From Palauibacter sp965207805 (lineage in GTDB: Bacteria; Gemmatimonadota; Gemmatimonadetes; Palauibacterales; Palauibacteraceae), in the NCBI GenBank assembly GCA_965207805.1, contig OZ242312.1:3952062-4016061 (forward strand): DNA of 64,000 nt, in the 5' to 3' direction. The position numbers and the translations under genes were made by a program. Numbering within the stretch: the first letter of the stretch is position 1; each line of letters starts with the position of its first letter. The notes below the pieces were generated by a model. It was given only the letters and a program-made list of their open reading frames with translations, had not been told where the DNA came from and ran no database searches. Of the stretch, positions 58,019-64,000 are shown in pieces.

Positions 58019-60611
58019 GCCGGAGTTCGGCCGACAGCGCGTGCGCTTCCAGTCCCTCCAGTCTGGCGAGCGCGGCCGTGTCCCGCAGCAGGCCCTCGTA
58101 GGCGTCATCTTCGGGCGAAAGCGACAGCCACGTCGGTCGACGCAGGAACGAGAACACGGAGAGTCCCGAGTCGAACGCCGCGGCGCCCGATGTGGGAAGC
58201 GTGTGGTTCGGTCCGGCTCCGTAGTCGCCGGCCGCCTCGGGCGTGGCAGCGCCCAGGAAGAGCGATCCGTAGCGGTGGACGCGGGGAGCGAGAGACTCGG
58301 CCAGTTCGCCGTGCAGGTGCAGGTGCTCCGGCGCCACCGCGTTGCAGATGGCGGCGGCCTCGTCGGGGTCTGCCGCGAGGAGGGCGCCGCCGGCCGCCAG
58401 GGCCTGACGCGCGATCGGGGCGGTCGGCAGCGCGGCCAGCTGCCGCTCGGCCTCTTCGCGGACGGCCTCGACGGTCGCTTCGTCGAAGGCGCACAGAAGC
58501 GGGACGGCGTCGGGGTCGTGCTCCGCCTGGGCGAGCAGGTCGGCGGCGACGCGCGCCGGCGCCGCATCCGGCGAGGCGACGACGAGCAGCTCGGATGGGC
58601 CGGCGATGGTGTCGAGGCCGACCCGGCCGTAGAGGAGGCGCTTGGCCGCGGTGACGAACCGGTTCCCCGGCCCCACGATCTTCTCGCAGCGCGAGACGCC
58701 TCCGACGCCGAAGGCGAGCGCGCCGATCGCCTGCGCGCCGCCGATGGTGAGGAGGCCGTCCGCGCCGGCCATGAACGCCGCGGCCTGGACCGCCGCGGTC
58801 GGCCGGGGCGACGCGGCCCAGACTTCGCCCACGCCCGCCACCCTCGCGGGGATGGCGGTCATGAGCACCGAGGACGGGAGGGGGAAGCGCCCCCCGGGCG
58901 CGTAGCATCCGGCCGCTCCGACGGGCACGAGCCGATGACCGCCGCGGCCGCCCGCGACCGGCGTGTCGAGGTCGGTCGCGGATGCCCGCTGGGCCTCCGC
59001 GAACGCGCGGATCCGGTCGGCCGCGCGGCGCAGCAGCTCCCGGCCGTCGGCGTGGAGCGCCTCTGTGGCGCGCCCGAGCGCCGACCGATCGAGGAGCAGG
59101 TCGTCGCCCGGCTCGAGGTCGCCGAGCCGCTCGGCGTGCTCGCGGAGCGCCGGCTCTCCGCGCCGCTCGACATCGTCCAGGATGGTCCGCGCGACCTCGA
59201 GGGCCGCCGGATCGAGCGCCGGCGAGCGTACCGCCCGCAGGGCCTCCTCGAGGCCGATCGGCGTCAGGATCCCGCCCGCTGCCGCGGCGGGCGCCGAAGC
59301 CGTCCGCCCGGTCGGCCCTCCCGGCGGCCTCGGGGCCCGACGACGCACCTTGAGGGCCCGCCGCTCCAGTTCAAGGCATACATCTTCGAGCGAGCCGCCG
59401 GCCTTCACGAGCCGCGTGAGGGCGAAGTAGTACAGGTCCGCAAACTCCGCCACCGCGTCCGCCTCCGATCCGGCTTCCGCCAGTTCAAGCGCTTCCTCGA
59501 CGAGTTTCCCCCGCAACAGCTCGGCATCCCCGGCGAGTCGCGCAGTCAGCGAGCCCGGCTCCGGATCGGCGAGTCGCGCGCGAAGGCGAGTCTCCAGGTC
59601 ACGCAGTCCCATGCCCGTCCCCGATGTCCGGGCCGCCGACATCCGGGACGGCGCAACGTCGAAACAGGTCCGGGCGCCGGTGTGACAGAAGCCGGTCCCA
59701 CGCTGCCGCACGGTGAAGCGCAGCGTGTCCCGGTCACAATCCGCCGCCACGCGGATGAGTTCCTGCGTGGCGCCGGAAGTCTCGCCCTTCCTCCACAGCC
59801 CCCGTGAGCGGCTCTGGTAGATGCCCCGCCGTTCGCTGACGGCGGCGCGCAGGCTCTCCGCGCTCGACCAGGCGAGCCCGAGCGCCCGCCCGTCCGTGTC
59901 CTCGACCAGCGTCGCCCACAGTCCGTCGGCCCGGTCGGACGTCAGCGGCGCCGCGATGGCGTCGGCCAGGTCCATGCGCCCGCTGTAGATCGCCATCCCC
60001 ACCTGCGCGTCCGCGCCCATTCGGTCCAATGCCGCGACCTCCGACTCCTCGCGGACGCCCCCCGCCACCGTAACGCGCGCGGATCCCGCGGCCCCGACGA
60101 GGGCGGATACCCGGTCCAGCGGGATCCCGCCCAGCGTGCCTTCGACCTCCACGAAGGTGACCAGATAGCCGCCCGCAAGACCATCGAGTTCCTCCATCCG
60201 CCCGATGACGTCGCGACCCGTCCCGCGCTGCCAGCCCTCCACGACGACCTCGCCATCGCGTGCGTCGAGCGCCGCGATCACGCGGTCCGCGGGAAGTCCG
60301 CCCAGGACCTCGGGACTCGCCGCCGTGCCCAGGATCACCCGCCGCGCACCCGCGTCGAGCCAGTCGAGCGCCGCCTCGCGGGACCGAATGCCGCCACCCA
60401 CCCGACACGGTGCGAGCGGGAGCAGTTCCCTGATAAGGGCGGCGTTGTCTCCGCGGCCGAGCGCCGCGTCGAGATCGATGATCGCGACTTCCCCCGCGAC
60501 GGCGAACCTTTCGGCGAGCGGCCGCGGGTCGCCGGCGTCGATCTCGAGCGTCGAGCCCTGCCGAAGCTGCACGGCCCGGCCGCCCATGAGGTCGATGGAT
60601 GGGATGATCAT
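57969..60611 (-). CDS. hisA-hisI-hisE-hisD: Four-domain histidine biosynthesis fusion HisA-HisI-HisE-HisD
   Basis: One 880-codon frame encodes four enzymes in tandem. HisA (about 1-222): IIPSIDLMGG with D7, ALDARDGEV with D116. HisI (about 224-320): SRSRGLWRKGETSG, D291/D293/D295 in DCDRD, and C292, C309, C316 (CHTGARTC) as metal ligands. HisE (about 335-425): GKLVEEALELAEA, EFADLYYFAL. HisD (about 448-880), after a Pro/Ala-rich linker at 426-447: GAAGCYAPGGRFPLPSS, GPSELLVVAS, AQAEHDPDA (zinc Gln/His), APEHLHLHGE and GPNHTLPTSGAAAF. It therefore covers steps from PR-ATP to PRFAR and the last oxidation of histidinol. ATG 60611 overlaps the hisF stop (ATGA). The HisA-HisI junction has almost no linker. 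All key residues look intact. Confidence 0.93.
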   Translation of the reverse strand: MIIPSIDLMGGRAVQLRQGSTLEIDAGDPRPLAERFAVAGEVAIIDLDAALGRGDNAALIRELLPLAPCRVGGGIRSREAALDWLDAGARRVILGTAASPEVLGGLPADRVIAALDARDGEVVVEGWQRGTGRDVIGRMEELDGLAGGYLVTFVEVEGTLGGIPLDRVSALVGAAGSARVTVAGGVREESEVAALDRMGADAQVGMAIYSGRMDLADAIAAPLTSDRADGLWATLVEDTDGRALGLAWSSAESLRAAVSERRGIYQSRSRGLWRKGETSGATQELIRVAADCDRDTLRFTVRQRGTGFCHTGARTCFDVAPSRMSAARTSGTGMGLRDLETRLRARLADPEPGSLTARLAGDAELLRGKLVEEALELAEAGSEADAVAEFADLYYFALTRLVKAGGSLEDVCLELERRALKVRRRAPRPPGGPTGRTASAPAAAAGGILTPIGLEEALRAVRSPALDPAALEVARTILDDVERRGEPALREHAERLGDLEPGDDLLLDRSALGRATEALHADGRELLRRAADRIRAFAEAQRASATDLDTPVAGGRGGHRLVPVGAAGCYAPGGRFPLPSSVLMTAIPARVAGVGEVWAASPRPTAAVQAAAFMAGADGLLTIGGAQAIGALAFGVGGVSRCEKIVGPGNRFVTAAKRLLYGRVGLDTIAGPSELLVVASPDAAPARVAADLLAQAEHDPDAVPLLCAFDEATVEAVREEAERQLAALPTAPIARQALAAGGALLAADPDEAAAICNAVAPEHLHLHGELAESLAPRVHRYGSLFLGAATPEAAGDYGAGPNHTLPTSGAAAFDSGLSVFSFLRRPTWLSLSPEDDAYEGLLRDTAALARLEGLEAHALSAELRLTAAARRDRGRRVRAS

Positions 60612-61375
60612 CGGCGTACCGCGACCCCGAGTTGCTGCAGTCGATCCTTGAGTCTGCCGATCGACCAGTCGCCCTGATGGAAGATCGACGCCGCCAGCAC
60701 CGCGTCCGCCCCGGCCTCGACCGCCGCGCACATATGACCCGGGTGGGCTCCCCCGCCGGAAGCCACGATCGGCACCGGCACGGCCTCGCGCATCGCTCCG
60801 ATCAGGGCCAGATCGTAGCCGCTCCGCGTCCCGTCCCGGTCGAAGCTCGTGAGGAGGATCTCGCCCGCGCCCAGTTCCGCCGCGCGGCGACCCCACTCCG
60901 CGGCATCGAGGCCCGTGCGTCGTCCTCCCGAGTGCGTCAGAACCTCGAAGCCGCTTGGACACGCATCGTCCGACGCCGCGCCGGCGTCGAGGGCCAGGAC
61001 GGCGCACTGCGCCCCGAACCGGGTCGCGATCTCCGACAGGAGTTCCGGTCGCTCGACCGCCGCCGTGTTCACGGCGACCCGGTCCGCCCCCGCCTCCAGC
61101 AGTGCGCCCGCGTCTTCCGCCGTCCGCACGCCGCCGCCGACCGTAAGCGGAATCGAGATCTCGTCACGAACGCGGCCCACCGTCTCGAACCGGGCCACCC
61201 TTCCCTCGGCCGTGGCCGAGACATCGAGGATCACGAGTTCGTCCGCCCCTTCGCGCTCGTAGCGTCGAGCGAGCCGGGCGGGGTCGCCCTGGTCTTCGAG
61301 GTTGTCGAACCGGACGCCCTTTACGACCCTGCCGTCCCTCACGTCCAGGCACGGAACAACCCGAATGTTCAGCAT
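60608..61375 (-). CDS. hisF: Imidazole glycerol phosphate synthase cyclase subunit HisF
   Basis: The 255-residue TIM barrel uses ammonia from HisH to convert PRFAR into imidazole glycerol phosphate and AICAR. Catalytic D11 (PCLDVRDGRVVKG) and D130 (VLALDAG) are present at the canonical positions, with TVGGGVRT and SFDRDGTRSGYDLAL as further hallmarks. The ATG lies inside the end of hisH (7-base overlap), and the stop overlaps the start of the fusion gene, so translation is tightly coupled. The fusion's HisA domain is a related barrel that makes the HisF substrate. Confidence 0.96.
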   Translation of the reverse strand: MLNIRVVPCLDVRDGRVVKGVRFDNLEDQGDPARLARRYEREGADELVILDVSATAEGRVARFETVGRVRDEISIPLTVGGGVRTAEDAGALLEAGADRVAVNTAAVERPELLSEIATRFGAQCAVLALDAGAASDDACPSGFEVLTHSGGRRTGLDAAEWGRRAAELGAGEILLTSFDRDGTRSGYDLALIGAMREAVPVPIVASGGGAHPGHMCAAVEAGADAVLAASIFHQGDWSIGRLKDRLQQLGVAVRR

Positions 61376-62052
61376 GCCGCCGCGAGCGAGGGCTGTGGCA
61401 CGCGCGGTTCGAACGCAGCTGCCGCGCCCGGCGACCCTTCGATCCATCGCTTCAGGAGACCGGCGCCGACCTTCCCCGACAACTCCGGGTGGAACTGGCA
61501 GGCGAGGACGCCGCCGCGTTCCAGCCCCGCCACGAAGCGGCTTCCGTGCCGCCCCATCGCGGCGGTCCAGCCCGCCGGACCCGTCTCGAGCCCGTAGGAG
61601 TTGGCGAAGTAGACCACGGATGACCGCAGGAAGGTGGTTCCGGACGGGGCCGCGACACGGTTCCAACCCAACTGGGGGACGCGGCAGCTCTCCGCCAGCC
61701 GGACCACCCGGCCCGGTACGCACCCAAGCCCGGCAGTGCCCGGAGCCTCCTCGCTCTCCTCGCACAGGAGTTGAAGTCCGAGACAGATGGCGAGCGTCGG
61801 ACGTCCCTCCTCCACGCGCCGGCGGACGGCTTCCGCCCATCCACGCCGGCGAAGCTCCGCCATGCCGTCGGTGAAAGACCCCACGCCGGGGAGGACGACG
61901 TAATCGGCGCTCGAGATGCCGGCGGCCGAGTCCAGCAGCCGCGGGGTTCTTCCCAGCCGCCGGAAAGCGGCCGCCACCGCCTCGAGGTTCGCCACGCCCG
62001 TCGGAACGATCCCCACATCGTCCGGGCCCGTTGCCATCCGCGCGGCGCTCAT
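61369..62052 (-). CDS. hisH: Imidazole glycerol phosphate synthase glutaminase subunit HisH
   Basis: The 227-residue class I glutamine amidotransferase supplies ammonia to HisF. The nucleophile C90 is in AICLGLQLLCEES, and H188 and E190 in CQFHPE complete the triad; VVLPGVGSFTDGM is the oxyanion-side region. A C-terminal tail of about 20 residues (AAAAFEPRVPQPS) goes beyond the usual end. The start overlaps the hisB stop as ATGA. It is separate from hisF, unlike the fused eukaryotic His7. Confidence 0.95.
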   Translation of the reverse strand: MSAARMATGPDDVGIVPTGVANLEAVAAAFRRLGRTPRLLDSAAGISSADYVVLPGVGSFTDGMAELRRRGWAEAVRRRVEEGRPTLAICLGLQLLCEESEEAPGTAGLGCVPGRVVRLAESCRVPQLGWNRVAAPSGTTFLRSSVVYFANSYGLETGPAGWTAAMGRHGSRFVAGLERGGVLACQFHPELSGKVGAGLLKRWIEGSPGAAAAFEPRVPQPSLAAAC

Positions 62053-62738
62053 CGAGACACCGTCTCGAGGGCCCCGGCCCCCGAGTCCTCTTCCACGTCG
62101 GCCGCGGGCGACTCGCCCGATCCGAGCACACCCTTCGTACTCGGGACTCCGGCCGCGGCGCGTTCCGCGACCGCTTCGGCGAGGGCGAGACCGAACGCCT
62201 TGAAGGCGGCCTCCGCGCGATGGTGGTCGTTGTCTCCGCGGATGACATTCAGGTGAAGCGTCAGACCTCCCGCCGTCGCGAGCGAGGTGAAGAAATGGGT
62301 GAGGTTCTCGGTCGCGACGGCCCCCAGCATCTCGCGCCGAAGGCCGAGGTCCACCTTGGCGAAGGGGCGTCCGGAGAGGTCCACGACCGCCCGGGCAAGC
62401 GCCTCGTCGAGAGGCGCGTAGGCGTACCCGAAGCGGCGAATCCCCCGCCGGTCCCCGAGCGCGTCGCGGATGACCGAACCGAATACGAGTCCGCAGTCCT
62501 CCACCGTGTGGTGATCGTCGATGTCGAGGTCGCCCTGCGCGCGCAGATCCAGCGTCATGCCGCCGTGGAAGACCGCGGCGCCGATCATGTGGTCGAGAAA
62601 CGCAAGTCCGGTATCGACGCGGCTGCGTCCCCGGCTGTCCAGGTCCAGCCGGGCTTCGATGCGGGTCTCGAGCGTCCGCCGGGACCGTTCTCCCACCCGC
62701 CGGGTGGCCGAGCGACTCTCTCCGGAGTTCGCGTTCAT
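62049..62738 (-). CDS. hisB: Imidazoleglycerol-phosphate dehydratase
   Basis: The 229-residue product catalyses dehydration of imidazole glycerol phosphate to imidazole acetol phosphate. Metal motifs are intact: FLDHMIGA, DDHHTVEDCG and GDNDHHRAEAAFKA. There is no phosphatase domain, so this is the monofunctional type. ATG 62738 is preferred to GTG 62753 because AGGGAG lies 6 bases before it. A tail of about 30 residues after the core (GVLGSGESP and on) is low-complexity. No histidinol-phosphate phosphatase (HisN or HolPase) gene is seen in the window. Confidence 0.95.
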   Translation of the reverse strand: MNANSGESRSATRRVGERSRRTLETRIEARLDLDSRGRSRVDTGLAFLDHMIGAAVFHGGMTLDLRAQGDLDIDDHHTVEDCGLVFGSVIRDALGDRRGIRRFGYAYAPLDEALARAVVDLSGRPFAKVDLGLRREMLGAVATENLTHFFTSLATAGGLTLHLNVIRGDNDHHRAEAAFKAFGLALAEAVAERAAAGVPSTKGVLGSGESPAADVEEDSGAGALETVSR

Positions 62739-62749
62739 GGGGATCTCCC

Positions 62750-63763
62750 TCACGAGGTGTGTCCAAGGGTGTCGAGCACACGGAGGAGGTGGCGGAACAT
62801 CGCCTCGTCCCCCGGAAGCGTGATCCGGACAAGGTCCGGCAGGGTCGGAAAGCGTCGGATGGCGATGCCCTGTTGACGAAAGCCGCGGTACAGGGCGGCG
62901 GCCCGATCCGTGGACGCGAGCACGAAGTTCGCCTGCGACTCGAAGGGCTCGTCCCCCGAGGCGAGCAGTGCCGAGGCGAGCCTCTCGCGCTCGCTGCGCA
63001 CGGCGGCGACGTACGTCGCGGTGACGCGGTCGCCCAACGCCAGCGCCCGCTCCGCCAACCAGATGGACGGGGCAGAAAGAGGGAAGGGCGCACCGCCGGC
63101 ACGGAGGTCCGCGATGACCGCGGGCGGGCCCAGCACGAAACCCACGCGAAGCCCGGCGAGGCCCCAGGCCTTCGACAGCGTCCGTACGACCAGGATGTTG
63201 TCGCGTTGCAGCAGTTCCGTTGTCGGATCTCGGTCGGCGAACTCGACGTAGGCGAGATCCGCGAGCAGCGCGGCGTCCGCCGGCAGGCTGTCGGCGATGG
63301 CCAGGATCCGCTCGACCGGGACCGCCGTTCCCGTGGGGTTGTGCGGCGAGATCACCGCAACCAGCCCCGTCCGTTCCCCGAGCCGGTCGAGGATCGGTCC
63401 GAGAGGAGCGGGGTCGCTCAGCGTCGGTATCGACCGCACCCGGCCACCCGCGAGCGCCGCGAACAGGGGGACCATCTCGAACGTCGGAGCCACCGTGATG
63501 AGCTCTCGGCCCCCGGCGAGATAGCGGCGGCAGGCACGGTCGATCGCGTCGTCCGCCGCGGCGGTGACGAGAACCCGGTTTTTCGCGATCCCGCTGGCCT
63601 CAGCCAGTCGTTGCTCCAACCGCGAGGCATCCGGATAGCGCGTCAGCGTGCTCGCCGGCACTTCCGGAAGGAGACGGACGAGCTCCGGCGCCGGAAACAG
63701 GCGCTCGTTGTGATCGAGCCGGAGCCGTTCGCCCGGGGGCGCAGCCACCGTCATCCCGCTCAT
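62750..63763 (-). CDS. hisC: Histidinol-phosphate aminotransferase
   Basis: The 337-residue fold-type I PLP enzyme makes histidinol phosphate from imidazole acetol phosphate and glutamate. Landmarks are RLDHNERLFP (15-24, matching the LNxNE block), TRYPD, SPHNPTGT (139-146) and K198 in TLSKAWGLAGLRVGF. ATG 63763 overlaps the hisG stop as ATGA; an ATG three codons later is an alternative. Conserved position and overlap with hisG and hisB support the assignment rather than a general aminotransferase. Confidence 0.94.
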   Translation of the reverse strand: MSGMTVAAPPGERLRLDHNERLFPAPELVRLLPEVPASTLTRYPDASRLEQRLAEASGIAKNRVLVTAAADDAIDRACRRYLAGGRELITVAPTFEMVPLFAALAGGRVRSIPTLSDPAPLGPILDRLGERTGLVAVISPHNPTGTAVPVERILAIADSLPADAALLADLAYVEFADRDPTTELLQRDNILVVRTLSKAWGLAGLRVGFVLGPPAVIADLRAGGAPFPLSAPSIWLAERALALGDRVTATYVAAVRSERERLASALLASGDEPFESQANFVLASTDRAAALYRGFRQQGIAIRRFPTLPDLVRITLPGDEAMFRHLLRVLDTLGHTS

Positions 63764-64000
63764 GCGACGATCTGTCCCGGCGTCGTCACGACGAGATCGG
63801 TACCGCCTCGCGCCTTCACGCGCGGGATCAGGCCGGGAAGGGCTTCGCGCAGCACGGCGACCCGGATGGCGTAGCCCTCTTCGCCGTGCAGACGAGAAAC
63901 CGTCGGCTTCCGCATGCAGGGAAGCACGGCCACCAGGTCATCCAGTCGCGCCGTGTCCACGTTGACTTCAAGCATGACCCGCTGCCGGGCTTCCACGACC
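63760..64000 (-). CDS. hisG: ATP phosphoribosyltransferase, C-terminal end (5' part outside window)
   Basis: Only the last 80 or so residues are in the window, and the frame continues past base 64000. They match the C-terminal regulatory domain of long-form HisG: VMLEVNVDTARLDDLVAVLP, MRKPTVSRLHGEEGYAI and LIPRVKARGGTDLVVT, close to the usual LLPxMKxPTVSxL pattern. That ACT-like domain binds histidine for feedback inhibition, so control of the pathway is probably at this first step. It is the first histidine gene visible in the operon. Confidence 0.88.
   Translation of the reverse strand, partial: VVEARQRVMLEVNVDTARLDDLVAVLPCMRKPTVSRLHGEEGYAIRVAVLREALPGLIPRVKARGGTDLVVTTPGQIVA

Noticed and set aside
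60608..62248. Possible HisH-HisF fusion, because the hisF frame stays open far upstream
   Set aside because: The upstream part of that frame is not HisH-like. HisH is encoded in a different frame (61369-62052) with its own triad and stop, so the two proteins are separate.

Overview
This window is high-GC DNA, roughly two-thirds G+C, packed with protein-coding genes. It holds one tRNA and no rRNA, transposase, phage or CRISPR array. No gene-free gap exceeds about 230 bases. The gene mix is dominated by exported peptidases (M1, M20, two M24, S9, a metzincin-type zinc protease), amidohydrolases, penicillin-binding-protein-like serine hydrolases, Tat-exported flavoenzymes, lipoproteins and outer-membrane barrels. 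This looks like a diderm, protein-scavenging aerobe, most like members of Gemmatimonadota. That assignment is inferred from gene content and is not proven. Many neighbouring genes overlap by 4 bases (ATGA, GTGA, TTGA), and several start at GTG or TTG.

Layout. 1-5.8 kb (+): end of a Fic protein, an AzgA-type purine permease, a Tsx-like nucleoside channel, an Xaa-Pro peptidase and a DUF1684 lipoprotein. 5.8-8.0 kb (-): a two-subunit GMC dehydrogenase. 8.2 kb: tRNA-Ala(TGC). 8.3-18.2 kb: serine hydrolase with SRPBCC partner, DUF2461 protein, an envelope cluster, a membrane-bound spermidine-synthase-like protein, an amidohydrolase and an MpaB/Lcp-like oxygenase. 18.4-26.6 kb: an RND pump without its partners, a squalene/phytoene synthase, a second M24 protein whose tail runs into a 171-bp inverted-repeat element, an aminotransferase and a beta-barrel. 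26.6-31.8 kb (-): alpha/beta hydrolase lipoprotein, DAO-type flavoprotein, M1 peptidase. 32.0-39.0 kb: two amidohydrolase paralogues flanking an SDR, a coiled-coil membrane protein, a YjbQ-like two-domain protein and a branched-chain aminotransferase. 39.0-54.6 kb: S9 peptidase, YfcC-type carrier, metzincin, tandem duplicated serine hydrolases, a Spy-like protein, EamA and APC transporters, M20 peptidase and a solute-binding lipoprotein. 54.6-57.5 kb (-): ECF sigma factor operon with a probable anti-sigma factor, YbjQ and an alpha/beta hydrolase.

The most striking locus is the histidine operon at the right edge (58-64 kb, minus strand), transcribed hisG-hisC-hisB-hisH-hisF and then one uninterrupted 880-codon frame. 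That frame carries four complete domains in the order HisA-HisI-HisE-HisD. Fungal His4 joins HisI-HisE-HisD and bacterial HisIE is common, but I do not know a described protein that adds HisA at the front. With it the window encodes every dedicated histidine-biosynthesis step except histidinol-phosphate phosphatase; hisG is cut by the window end.
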